Under the pieces are notes generated by a model, which was given only the letters and a program-made list of their open reading frames with translations, did not search any database and had not been told where the DNA came from. A program made the position numbers and the translations under genes. Shown here piece after piece: positions 8,186 through 15,862 of a stretch of 36,111 bases of DNA. The stretch is taken from contig CASGHK010000053.1 in assembly GCA_949320185.1 (NCBI GenBank), positions 1 through 36,111 of the forward strand. Direction: 5' to 3'. Positions within the stretch are counted from its first letter, which is position 1. Each line of letters begins with the position of its first letter. Source of the DNA: an uncultured Methanomicrobiales archaeon (GTDB lineage: Archaea > Halobacteriota > Methanomicrobia > Methanomicrobiales > Methanospirillaceae).

Positions 8186-8956
8186 GTGCCGGCCGCAGAT
8201 GGGACGACACGCTCCATTTATCTGCAGGGGGGCTGTGTCCTCTTCGATCGCGAGTCCGGCACGGTGCTCAGCCCCGCCATTCCGGAGGATGGGGCCCCGT
8301 CCCTCTTCGTGGGGCGGCTCGATGGGTGCATGATCCACGCGGTGAGCCTCCCGGACGGAGCGAGGGGCCCCACCTCGCTCGAACCGGTTGGGCTCCGGGC
8401 GCTTCACGGGCTCGTCTCTGCCGAGGAGCTCGGGTGCGCCTCGCGGGCGGCGCAGCTCGTCGCCTTCGATGCAGCCCACCGGTTCTGCGGGCGATGTGGG
8501 TCGCGGACGATCCAGAGCCCGACGGAGCATGCCCGGATCTGTCCATGCTGTCAAGAGACGGTCTACCCCCGGATCTCGCCGGCGGTGATCGTCCTGGTGA
8601 CTCGGGGCGATGAGTGCCTCCTCGCACGCTCCCCCCGGTTTCCCCCGGGAATGTACTCGGCCATCGCCGGCTTCGTCGAGCCGGGCGAGACCCTCGAACA
8701 TGCGGTGCATCGCGAGCTGGCCGAAGAGTGCGGGGTGCGGGTAAAGGACCTCAGGTATGCCGCATCCCAGCCCTGGCCCTTTCCCCACTCGCTGATGCTG
8801 GGGTTCTTCGGAAAGGATGCGGGAGGCACGCTCCGGGTCGACGGCGTCGAGGTCATGTCGGCCGGCTGGTTCCACCGCGACAGCCTCCCCGACCTCCCGC
8901 CGCCTGGCTCGATCGCACGGCGGCTGATCGAGATGTTCGTGAATGGAGAGAGTTAG
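8186..8956 (+). CDS. nudC: NADH pyrophosphatase / NAD-decapping Nudix hydrolase NudC
   Basis: NudC hydrolyses NADH, and NAD-capped RNA in bacteria, to NMN(H) and AMP. The sequence shows a zinc ribbon (FCGRCG...CPCC), then a full Nudix box (GFVEPGETLEHAVHRELAEE, then CGV) and the NADH-specific motif SQPWPFPHS. From the GTG at 8186 the length is about 256 residues, close to the family norm. The start is uncertain: the frame stays open upstream without an ATG, and the segment PVPFALCSLDTTFLPG before the GTG also looks coding. The stop lies 2 bases from the stop of the convergent next gene. Confidence 0.88.
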   Translation: MPAADGTTRSIYLQGGCVLFDRESGTVLSPAIPEDGAPSLFVGRLDGCMIHAVSLPDGARGPTSLEPVGLRALHGLVSAEELGCASRAAQLVAFDAAHRFCGRCGSRTIQSPTEHARICPCCQETVYPRISPAVIVLVTRGDECLLARSPRFPPGMYSAIAGFVEPGETLEHAVHRELAEECGVRVKDLRYAASQPWPFPHSLMLGFFGKDAGGTLRVDGVEVMSAGWFHRDSLPDLPPPGSIARRLIEMFVNGES

Positions 8957-8958
8957 CG

Positions 8959-9864
8959 TCAGGAAAAGAAGGGGTCCAGCAGCCGGCGCTGGCGTGAGAG
9001 TTCGAGACACTCGCGCCGGACCGGGTCGAAGGCCGGGTCATCGAAGAGGTCGGCGGGGCCGATGAGCCTGCCGGCTGAGAGCTGGAACCCGATGCAACAG
9101 GAGCGGGAGAGCCCGTCGCCCTCTCCGCCGAAGGCGTCGCAGACGGCGACCGGGAAGAGGACGGTCCCTGCATCCGCGAGCGGCGTCTTCGCGGCGCGGA
9201 GCCACTCGCCCGTGTGCGGCAGGCCGTCACCGCCGGTCGCCCCGACAAGGAACGAGCCCCCGGGGGCGGGGGACGAGACGACCGCCACCGCCTCCCCTTT
9301 GGTCGATACGACACGCCCGATCCCCCGACCGGTGCCGTCACGGAGGGCTGCGAGCAGATCGAAGAGCTCGCCGGGCGTCTGGAACCGCCGCCCCCCGTCG
9401 CCCTGGAGTTCGAACACGTAGCCGCCGCGCATCACGGCATCGGTTGCGAGGCGGGGAGTGAAGAAGGGGTCGGCCGTCGCTCGACAGAGGAGCGGTGTCC
9501 AGGTGCCAGGCCCGGCCCGATCGGTGACGAAGACCAGGATCCCGGTGCCCGTGTCCGGGAGTTCGATCGTAATGCCGTTCGCCTCGTTCCTGTCGCCTCC
9601 CATCTCAAGACCGCGATCGTGTGCCACCTCTCGTCCCGCCTGGAAGGCCTCCCTGACAAGCAACAGGACATCTGACCGGTCATCAGGGTCGTGCACCGCC
9701 ACGACCGCAACCGAGCTGCCGCACCGGGTGACGAACGAATCGGTCAGGAGCTCCCGCCCCTGGTCTTTCAGGCGGTGAGCGACCTCCTCGATCACGCGGG
9801 GGTGGGCGCGTCCGCGGCCCGGAAAGGTGCCGAGCGTCCCGGACGCGACCGTGATCGCGTTCAT
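8959..9864 (-). CDS. Divergent FBP aldolase/phosphatase-like protein, active-site residues lost
   Basis: This 301-residue protein resembles the archaeal bifunctional fructose-1,6-bisphosphate aldolase/phosphatase (FBPA/P, class V FBPase). The best match is the C-terminal stretch GFQLSAGRLIGP followed by DLFDDPAFD. Key residues have changed. The family segment KADxGGxxGH reads SGTLGTFPGR, THCGDD reads TRCGSS, and ADK reads TDR. These positions bind the metal ions and phosphate in characterised members. It is also about 65 residues shorter than usual, with the region of the Schiff-base lysine shortened. Its start overlaps the stop of the true fbp gene (TAATG). I infer a non-catalytic or re-purposed paralogue, perhaps regulatory. 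Confidence 0.7.
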   Translation of the reverse strand: MNAITVASGTLGTFPGRGRAHPRVIEEVAHRLKDQGRELLTDSFVTRCGSSVAVVAVHDPDDRSDVLLLVREAFQAGREVAHDRGLEMGGDRNEANGITIELPDTGTGILVFVTDRAGPGTWTPLLCRATADPFFTPRLATDAVMRGGYVFELQGDGGRRFQTPGELFDLLAALRDGTGRGIGRVVSTKGEAVAVVSSPAPGGSFLVGATGGDGLPHTGEWLRAAKTPLADAGTVLFPVAVCDAFGGEGDGLSRSCCIGFQLSAGRLIGPADLFDDPAFDPVRRECLELSRQRRLLDPFFS

Positions 9865-10751
9865 TACCGGCAGACGTCGGTGAGTTTGCAGATGACCGAT
9901 CGGCTCCCGATGTAGATGGGGACCTTCTGGTGGACCCGTTCGGGCTGCACATCGAGCAGGAGCCGCTCCCCGTCCGTGCAGGTGCCGCCGGCGTCCTCGG
10001 CGATGAACCCCATCGGGTTCGCCTCAAAGAGGAGGCGGAGTTTCCCCTCCTTCCCCGGGAGGCATGGGTAGCAATAGACCCCTCCGTAGGTGAGGATCTG
10101 GTGAAAGTCCGCGACGAAGGCGCCCGAGTACCGGAGCTTGCCGCCGCCGTCCTCGAGGCCGCAGATGAAGTCGCGGTGGCTCTTGGGCCAGGACGACCGG
10201 GACCCGCCCGAACCGAAGAGCTTGCCCTCGGGCATCCGGACGTCCTTTTTCAGGAGGAGGTACTCCCCCGACTCCCGCTGGGCAAAGATCTGGACTCCCT
10301 CGCCCACCGTGATCGTCAGGGTCGTCATCGGGCCGTAGAGGAGGTAGAACGCCGCCACCAGGTTCTTTCCCGGCTGAAGGACCGGACCGTCGTAGACCCC
10401 GACGATCGTGCCGACCGCGAGGTTCACCGAGACGAGCGATGAGCCGTCGAGCGGGTCCATCACGACTCCGAGGGTGCCACGTGCCTTCAGGAAGTGGTTC
10501 ACCTCCTCCTGCTCCTCGCTCGCGAGTTCGGCGACGAGGCCGGACGCCCCGATCACGCGGGTCAGGTGCCGATCGGCCCAGACGTCCATCGCCGCCTGCT
10601 CCTCGCCTGAGACGTTCTCGGTGCCGACGTAGGCCTGGTTCATGATGAACGCCGCACGGATCGCCGGCGCCTGGTCCGCGATCAGCTCGATCAGATCCTT
10701 GGTGTCCTCGGATGCGGCCGTTCCGTCGAGGTACTCACGGAGTGTGACCAT
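9864..10751 (-). CDS. fbp: Fructose-1,6-bisphosphatase, class I
   Basis: The enzyme removes the 1-phosphate of fructose 1,6-bisphosphate, the committed step of gluconeogenesis. The metal- and phosphate-binding motif DPLDGSS is at residues 99-105, preceded by the acidic ELASEE segment, and the substrate-binding region YSGAFVADFH and the C-terminal GFIAEDAGG follow, as in FBPase I. I chose the ATG at 10751 (295 aa), which has GAGG about 8 bases upstream. A GTG at 10763 would overlap the aldolase stop by 4 bases (GTGA). It is the middle gene of an aldolase-fbp-FBPA/P-like operon, which places it in sugar-phosphate synthesis. Confidence 0.9.
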   Translation of the reverse strand: MVTLREYLDGTAASEDTKDLIELIADQAPAIRAAFIMNQAYVGTENVSGEEQAAMDVWADRHLTRVIGASGLVAELASEEQEEVNHFLKARGTLGVVMDPLDGSSLVSVNLAVGTIVGVYDGPVLQPGKNLVAAFYLLYGPMTTLTITVGEGVQIFAQRESGEYLLLKKDVRMPEGKLFGSGGSRSSWPKSHRDFICGLEDGGGKLRYSGAFVADFHQILTYGGVYCYPCLPGKEGKLRLLFEANPMGFIAEDAGGTCTDGERLLLDVQPERVHQKVPIYIGSRSVICKLTDVCR

Positions 10752-10759
10752 CGTCGACC

Positions 10760-11680
10760 TCACGTACAGGGCTCGTTCAGGAGGGCAACCGCCTCGTCGA
10801 CGGTCTTATCCTCGACGGTGATCGCGTAGATCGCGTTACACATTGCGACCGCGGCAGCGAGTGACTTCTGGTGGATGTTCCGGCCCGTCGCGTTTCCAGA
10901 GGCCCCGCCGGTGTGGATCTGGTCGTAGAGGCCCTGGAGGAACTTCTTCTCGTCGGTCGAGGACCCGCCGGCGCAGACCACCTTCGTCCTGCCCGCGGCC
11001 CGCGTCACCTCCCGGAGGAGTTCGGCGGAGCTGGCGCCCTCCTTCTTCGGTGCGTTCACCTTGACGAAGTCCGCCCCGAGGGCCGATGCAACCCCGGCGG
11101 CACCGGCGATCAGGTGCGGGTCCTTTTCGTCCTTCACCGCAGCCCCGCGGGGGTAGATCCACAGGACGACGAGCAGCCCGTAGTTGTGGGCCTCGCAGAT
11201 CACCTCGGCGGCCTCACGGAGCATCTGCGCCTCGAACGTGGAGCCCAGGTAGATCGTGTACCCGACTCCGACGACCTTCAGACCCGAACGATCGCGGAAC
11301 TTGGCGACCTGTTTTACCGACCAGAGGGCTCCGGAGAGGGGGTCCTGCTGTGCGGTCTTGACCAGGTGCGTCTTGGAGTTGAGTTTGACAAGGTACGGCA
11401 CCTCGGGATAGTCCATGCCGTACCGTGCGACCAGCCCAAACTGTGTCGCGAAGACGCCGATCCGCCCCTGGTCAGCGATCCGGAAGAGGTGCTCGGGGTC
11501 CGCGTCGTCCTCGTGGATCCCCTCGCCATAGAAGTCGTCGTTCAGGTGCTCGACCTTCTGGTCCCCGGCAAAGAGCATCAGGCGGTCGCTGTCGCGGGTG
11601 ACCAGCCTATAGTTCTCGATGTATGTCTCTCGCGCCTTCGATGGGACGTCGCACGGAACAAAGACCTGGTTCGCAGCCAT
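10760..11680 (-). CDS. Class I fructose-bisphosphate aldolase (DeoC/LacD/DhnA type)
   Basis: The enzyme condenses glyceraldehyde 3-phosphate and dihydroxyacetone phosphate through a lysine Schiff base. The likely Schiff-base residue is Lys207 in LGADFVKVN, and a partner tyrosine is Tyr176 in LWIYPRG. The GGSSTDEKKFL segment near the C-terminus fits the phosphate-binding loop of the barrel. The 306-residue length is that of the larger archaeal members. The related aminodeoxyheptulosonate synthases (MJ0400 type) are shorter, but a role in aromatic synthesis is not excluded. ATG 11680 is preferred over a GTG at 11695. It leads the gluconeogenic operon. Confidence 0.82.
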   Translation of the reverse strand: MAANQVFVPCDVPSKARETYIENYRLVTRDSDRLMLFAGDQKVEHLNDDFYGEGIHEDDADPEHLFRIADQGRIGVFATQFGLVARYGMDYPEVPYLVKLNSKTHLVKTAQQDPLSGALWSVKQVAKFRDRSGLKVVGVGYTIYLGSTFEAQMLREAAEVICEAHNYGLLVVLWIYPRGAAVKDEKDPHLIAGAAGVASALGADFVKVNAPKKEGASSAELLREVTRAAGRTKVVCAGGSSTDEKKFLQGLYDQIHTGGASGNATGRNIHQKSLAAAVAMCNAIYAITVEDKTVDEAVALLNEPCT

Positions 11681-11701
11681 GCTTACCAGTAGCACCAGAA
11701 G

Positions 11702-11712
11702 AGATAAAACCT
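11702..11712 (-). promoter_or_regulatory. TATA box of the aldolase-fbp operon
   Basis: On the minus strand GGTTTTATCTC lies about 25-30 bases before the aldolase ATG at 11680. This spacing predicts a transcript with almost no leader. Confidence 0.5.
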
Positions 11713-11768
11713 CTGCTGGTTACTCCCACCCCGGAGCTCGGGTCTGCCCCTGACCCTGTCCGGGGAGT

Positions 11769-11806
11769 GAACGCTGTCCTAAAGACAGCCCCCCGGGCCA
11801 GCGTTC
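11769..11806. other. Nested inverted repeat in the aldolase/hsp20 gap
   Basis: Outer arms GAACGCTG (11769-11776) and CAGCGTTC (11799-11806) enclose an inner hairpin CTGTC-CTAAA-GACAG. It lies between the end of the hsp20 transcript and the aldolase promoter. It could be a protein-binding site or part of a terminator; the sequence alone does not decide. Confidence 0.35.
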
Positions 11807-11888
11807 GATCCGCCGGTTTGGGCTTCTCGGGTGTGGTATTCCAAACGTCCGTCCAGGACACGGGAGACGATAGTCCCTACGCGGCTCT

Positions 11889-11902
11889 GGAAAAAAAGAA
11901 GA
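11889..11902 (-). terminator. T-rich terminator of cdc48-hsp20
   Basis: Just after the hsp20 stop, the minus strand reads TTCTTTTTTTCC. Oligo-T tracts of this kind end transcription in archaea. Confidence 0.5.
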
Positions 11903-11917
11903 TGGGGCCAGGCCTCT

Positions 11918-12358
11918 TCACGGGGAGATGGCCGCCGCCCCGTCGGCCTCACACGGATTGGCGTCGAGGACGACCTCGAGGATCCCGTGCTTGAGCCGGG
12001 TCCTGACCGAGCTGAGGTCGCAGGGTGGGAGGGGTGCCGCGGTGTGGAACCGCCTCCCGTCCTCCTCGGCGAAGATCTGGAGGGTCCGGCCGGTCATCCC
12101 CATCCGTATGTTCTCCGGGGCGATCCCCGGGACCTCGGTCACGACGACCACCTTGTCCTCGATCGTCGAGACCTCGGGCACGAGCTCGATCACCTCGGGG
12201 GCGTCCTCAGCCTCTGGACCATAGAAGACCTTGAATCCAATTGCAACCGGTACTCTTGTCTGCCCCACGGCCTGCTGGCTCTCCATGAGGCGCCCGATCA
12301 GTTCGCGGATGAGCGCCTCGATCTCCCTTTCGTTGCTGTCATGTGCGTGGGTGCTCAT
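11918..12358 (-). CDS. hsp20: Small heat-shock protein, Hsp20/alpha-crystallin family
   Basis: Hsp20 proteins bind unfolding proteins without using ATP. The 146-residue protein has a short helical N-terminus (MSTHAHDSNEREIEALIREL) and then a beta-rich alpha-crystallin domain with the strands DKVVVVTEVPGI and GRTLQIFAEEDGRRFH. The end KHGILEVVLDA matches the conserved hydrophobic strand (normally NGVLEI). ATG 12358 is chosen because it lies 13 bases after the cdc48 stop and no good start lies upstream. It is the second gene of a cdc48-hsp20 operon, a pairing also known from Archaeoglobus, linking holdase and unfoldase functions. Confidence 0.85.
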   Translation of the reverse strand: MSTHAHDSNEREIEALIRELIGRLMESQQAVGQTRVPVAIGFKVFYGPEAEDAPEVIELVPEVSTIEDKVVVVTEVPGIAPENIRMGMTGRTLQIFAEEDGRRFHTAAPLPPCDLSSVRTRLKHGILEVVLDANPCEADGAAAISP

Positions 12359-12371
12359 GGTGACGTCCTGT

Positions 12372-14792
12372 TTATAGTGTGTCCAGTTGTTTCCTGAGGG
12401 TCGCGGTCTCGTTCCGGATGGCGGCGAAGTCCTTCTTCTGCGAGAAGACCGCCTTCCGGAGGGCTTCGGCCCGCTCTCGCCGTTCGTCCGTGGGATCCTC
12501 TCCCATGGTCGCGAGTTCGGCCCGGCGGACAACGGCCGCCGCCTCCTCGAGCGTTGCTCGCTGCTCCTGGGAGAAGTTCATCTCCCAGGCCTGGCGTTCC
12601 GCGGCCTCAAGTGCATCACGGTCGAGCGAGCCTTTCACCTTCTCGAGCGCGGCGTCGAAATGGGCCCGGGTCAGGCGGATGTTCGCGGCCGCGTCGGCTC
12701 GCTCCTGATCTGTCGTATCTTTCATGACCGAGATAAACTCGCGCATCGCGGCCAGCTTCGCCTCCCGGACGAGCGCCTCGATGTCGGCGCCGACGAAGCC
12801 GTCGGTCTTCGCGACCAGGCCGTCGACGTCGATGTCGCCGGCGAGCAGGTCTCCCGCCTGGCCGAGGTAGACGTCGAAGATCTTACGACGCCCCTCCTCG
12901 TCGGGCGGGGGGACGTAGAGGTGACGGTCGAGCCGGCCCGGGCGGAGCAGCGCCGGGTCGATCATGTCCGGCCGGTTGGTCGCCGCGAGCACGACCACGT
13001 TCTTCAGCTCCTCGAGCCCGTCGAGCTCGGTCAGGATCTGGCTGACCACCGACTCCGTGACGTGGCTCGAGCCCTGGTACGACCCCCGCACCGGGACCAG
13101 CGCGTCCACCTCGTCGAAGAAGATGATCGACGGGGCAGCCTGCCGGGCCCGCCGGAAGATGTCGCGGACGCCCTTCTCGGACTCCCCGACCCACTTCGAG
13201 AGGAGCTCGGGCCCCTTCACCGAGATGAAGTTGGAGTCCGACTCGTTCGCGACGGCCTTGGCGAGCAGGGTCTTGCCGGTGCCGGGCGGTCCGAAGAGGA
13301 GGACTCCCTTCGGCGCGTCGGTCCGGAGGCGCTCGAAGACGTCGGCGTACTTGAGCGGCCACTCCACGGTCTCCTGGAGCTCGGCCTTCACCTCCTCGAG
13401 GCCCCCGACGTCGGCCCAGGTGACGTCCGGCACCTCGACGAGCACCTCGCGCATCCCCGAGGGCTCGACGAACTTGCGGGCCTCGGTGAAGTCGTCGTCC
13501 GTCACCTCGAGCTGGTCCAGGACCTCGGCGGGGATCTCCTCGTCGGCCTTGACCGAGGGGAGGACCCGGCGGAGGGCGTGCATCGCCGCCTCCTTGACCA
13601 GGAGGGCGATGTCGGCCCCGACGAACCCGTGTGTGGTGCCGGCGTAGTCGTGGATGCGGTTGCTCTCGACGATCTCCTTCGAGAGAGGGACGCCGCGCGT
13701 GTGGATCTTGAAGATCTCCTCCCGCCCCTTGGTGTCGGGGATGCCGATCTCGATCTCCCGGTCGAACCGTCCACCCCGGCGGAGCGCCGGGTCGATCGCG
13801 TCGGGGATGTTGGTCGCGCCGATCACGACGACCTGGCCCCGGCCCTTGAGCCCGTCCATCAGGGCGAGCAGCTGCGCGACCACGCGCCGCTCCACCTCGC
13901 CCTTGGTATCCTCGCGCTTGGGTGCGATCGCGTCGAGCTCGTCGATGAAGATGATTGCCGGCGCGTTCTCGGTCGCCTCCTCGAAGACCTGCCGCAGGTT
14001 TCCCTCCGACTCGCCGTAGTACTTCGACATGATCTCCGGGCCGGAGATCGTCAGGAAGTGGGCATCGACCTCGTTCGCGACCGCCTTCGCGATCAGGGTC
14101 TTGCCGGTGCCTGGCGGGCCGTAGAGGAGCACACCTTTCGGCGGCGTGATCCCGAGCCGCTCGAAGATCTCGGGGTGTCGGAGCGGGAGCTCGATCATCT
14201 CGCGGACCTGCTCGAGCTCGCGCCCGAGCCCACCGATGTCTTCGTAGTGGACGTCGGTCCGTTCGCCTTTCTCATCCTCACCCTTCTGCTCGTAGGGTGT
14301 CTCCTTCAACTCCACGACGGTCTCGTCCGTGACGATGGCGATCCCCTTCGGTGAGACCTTTGCGATCACGAACGTGAGCGGGTTGCCGATCACGTCGACC
14401 CGGAGCGCCTGGCCCTCCATCACGGATCGGCCATGAAGCAGGCGCTTGAGGTACTGGTCGCCCCCGACCAGGCGGATCGCCTGCGTCGGCTGGATCACCA
14501 CCTTCTTCGCGACGGCGGCCTGGACCTTCCGGATCCGGACCTGTTCGTCGACGCCCGTGCCGGCGTTTCCGCGGGTACTGCCGTCGATCCTGAGGATCGA
14601 CCGCCCGGTGTCCTCCGGGAACCCGGGCCAGACGATCGCGTTCGCTTTCTTCTTGCCCTGGATCTCGATCACGTCGCCCGAGACGAGCCCGAGCGAGCGC
14701 ATCGCGTCCATGCTCACGCGGGCGATCCCGCGCCCCGCATCCTCGCGTGCGGCCTCCTTGACCGTGACATTCAGGTAATTGTTCTCTGTCAT
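12372..14792 (-). CDS. cdc48: Cdc48/VCP-type AAA+ ATPase
   Basis: This hexameric ATPase unfolds or segregates proteins, often feeding the proteasome. The 806-residue protein has an N-domain (double-psi barrel, residues 1 to about 190) and two AAA modules. Walker A motifs GPPGTGKT lie near residues 223-230 and 497-504; Walker B motifs are [10 protein letters not shown] and [10 protein letters not shown]. Arginine fingers are present ([17 protein letters not shown] in D2). The C-terminus lacks an HbYX motif (it ends RKQLDTL). The start ATG at 14792 has a strong SD, GGAGGACC. Transcription with hsp20 suggests a stress response. Confidence 0.95.
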   Translation of the reverse strand: MTENNYLNVTVKEAAREDAGRGIARVSMDAMRSLGLVSGDVIEIQGKKKANAIVWPGFPEDTGRSILRIDGSTRGNAGTGVDEQVRIRKVQAAVAKKVVIQPTQAIRLVGGDQYLKRLLHGRSVMEGQALRVDVIGNPLTFVIAKVSPKGIAIVTDETVVELKETPYEQKGEDEKGERTDVHYEDIGGLGRELEQVREMIELPLRHPEIFERLGITPPKGVLLYGPPGTGKTLIAKAVANEVDAHFLTISGPEIMSKYYGESEGNLRQVFEEATENAPAIIFIDELDAIAPKREDTKGEVERRVVAQLLALMDGLKGRGQVVVIGATNIPDAIDPALRRGGRFDREIEIGIPDTKGREEIFKIHTRGVPLSKEIVESNRIHDYAGTTHGFVGADIALLVKEAAMHALRRVLPSVKADEEIPAEVLDQLEVTDDDFTEARKFVEPSGMREVLVEVPDVTWADVGGLEEVKAELQETVEWPLKYADVFERLRTDAPKGVLLFGPPGTGKTLLAKAVANESDSNFISVKGPELLSKWVGESEKGVRDIFRRARQAAPSIIFFDEVDALVPVRGSYQGSSHVTESVVSQILTELDGLEELKNVVVLAATNRPDMIDPALLRPGRLDRHLYVPPPDEEGRRKIFDVYLGQAGDLLAGDIDVDGLVAKTDGFVGADIEALVREAKLAAMREFISVMKDTTDQERADAAANIRLTRAHFDAALEKVKGSLDRDALEAAERQAWEMNFSQEQRATLEEAAAVVRRAELATMGEDPTDERRERAEALRKAVFSQKKDFAAIRNETATLRKQLDTL

Positions 14793-14817
14793 GATGGTCC
14801 TCCAGAATCCGATAAGA

Positions 14818-14861
14818 TTTACCTAAAGTTAGTGTTACATTATATATAAATTTTACCTAAA
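14818..14861 (-). promoter_or_regulatory. cdc48-hsp20 promoter with flanking direct repeats
   Basis: The TATA box is the minus-strand TTTATATATA (14841-14850). Two perfect 10-bp copies of TTTACCTAAA (plus strand) lie at 14818-14827 and 14852-14861, 34 bases apart, on either side of the box. The stretch CTAAAGTTAG next to the downstream copy is an imperfect dyad. From memory, the Archaeoglobus heat-shock regulator HSR1 binds CTAAC-N5-GTTAG upstream of a cdc48/hsp20 operon, so a related repressor is a reasonable guess. The leader is about 28 bases long. Confidence 0.55.
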
Positions 14862-14907
14862 TGCTTTTCCCGTATCGTCCTCCCCGGGCGTCTCTATCGA
14901 CGGGTTT

Positions 14908-14967
14908 AAAAAAAAATATTTCGTTCGGCCTCCTCACCCTGGCGGGAGGGTGCCCGGCAGCGCCGGG
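14908..14967 (-). terminator. Terminator of the cyclo-ligase gene
   Basis: Downstream of the stop at 14977, the minus strand has a palindrome (CCCGGCGCTGCCGGG, 14953-14967) and further on a run of nine T (14908-14916). This separates the gene from the cdc48 promoter. Confidence 0.5.
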
Positions 14968-14976
14968 TGCGACCGT

Positions 14977-15549
14977 TCAATCGGGGTTGGAACAGCGGAT
15001 CGGCCCGTCCTCGGTGACGACCCAGTCCATCGCGACGTCGTACGGGTCTGTTGGGATCGCCTCGAACTCCTGGCAGGCGAGTGCGATCCCGACTTTCACC
15101 TCGATCGGGTGGGCTTCGAGAAACCGATCGTAGTACCCGGCCCCGTACCCGAGGCGGTTGCCGGCACGGTCGAACCCGAGCATCGGGACGACGACGGCGT
15201 CGATCTCGTCGGGTTCGACCGGCAGCTCGTGCCCGATCGGCTCGGGCACGCCGAAGGTGGACGGAACGAGCACCGCAGGATCCTCCAGGCGCGAGAGGCG
15301 GAGGCTCCTGGTCTCCCGCTCGATGATCGGCACGACCAGCCGGACTCCCTGATCGAGAAAGGTTCGGATCAGCCCCGAGGTATCGACCTCGCCCGGCTTC
15401 GAAGCGTAGACCATCACGGTCTCCTGGTCGGCCAGGAGCGACTGCGTGTGGTGGGCGATCCGCCGGCTCCGTTCTGCCAGGTCCGGCGGGTGCAGACAGG
15501 TCCGTGCGGCGCGGACCCGGTTCCGCATCCGGTGTTTGGAGCGATCCAT
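14977..15549 (-). CDS. 5-formyltetrahydrofolate cyclo-ligase family protein
   Basis: Family members use ATP to convert 5-formyl-THF to methenyl-THF. The 190-residue protein has the basic N-terminal segment MDRSKHRMRNRVRAAR and the C-terminal motif GNRLGYGAGYYDRFL, which forms the ATP/folate site. Methanogens use tetrahydromethanopterin rather than folate for most C1 work, so the true substrate here may differ, and archaeal homologues are little studied. ATG 15549 has AGGG upstream and a TATA box (minus-strand CTTTATAACG, about 15575-15584) at a distance that leaves almost no leader. A GTG at 15567 is less likely. Confidence 0.78.
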   Translation of the reverse strand: MDRSKHRMRNRVRAARTCLHPPDLAERSRRIAHHTQSLLADQETVMVYASKPGEVDTSGLIRTFLDQGVRLVVPIIERETRSLRLSRLEDPAVLVPSTFGVPEPIGHELPVEPDEIDAVVVPMLGFDRAGNRLGYGAGYYDRFLEAHPIEVKVGIALACQEFEAIPTDPYDVAMDWVVTEDGPIRCSNPD

Positions 15550-15862
15550 CGGCCCTGAAGTGGTCACTCGTCGTCGTTATAAAGGCTCGCGTGCACCTAC
15601 GCGGGAGGCTGACCCCTTCCCCTGCCTATCGCCCCTCTCCCCTCCCGGTCGACCCGGCGGGTCCGGGCAGCGTCCTCGCACCCGTTCACGAGAGATGACA
15701 ATGTATTTTGACTCACTCGACCACAACATGTTGATTGCGGCCGACGGTTCCCCAATTCGCGGTGATTCGGCATGTTCCACGCGTCCTCGCGGACCCGTAC
15801 AATGCAAAACGATATGCTGATTGAGACGAGAACAGACGAAAACAGGTTTTCTTCCGGTGCAT
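15550..15862. other. Region upstream of the acs operon, with a possible 41-codon ORF
   Basis: This 313-bp gap holds the cyclo-ligase promoter on the minus strand and the control region of the acs operon on the plus strand. A small ORF at 15695-15820 (plus strand) starts MTMYFDSLDHNMLIAADGS and ends in a three-cysteine tail, VQCKTIC. It stops 42 bases before acsB. It could be a micro-protein or leader ORF, or chance. No convincing TATA box for acsB was found; GTATTTTG (15702-15709) and ACGATATGC (15809-15817) are weak candidates. Confidence 0.35.

Noticed and set aside
12387-14354. 655-codon plus-strand frame opposite cdc48
   Set aside because: Fully antisense to the conserved Cdc48 ATPase; composition is that of a shadow frame.
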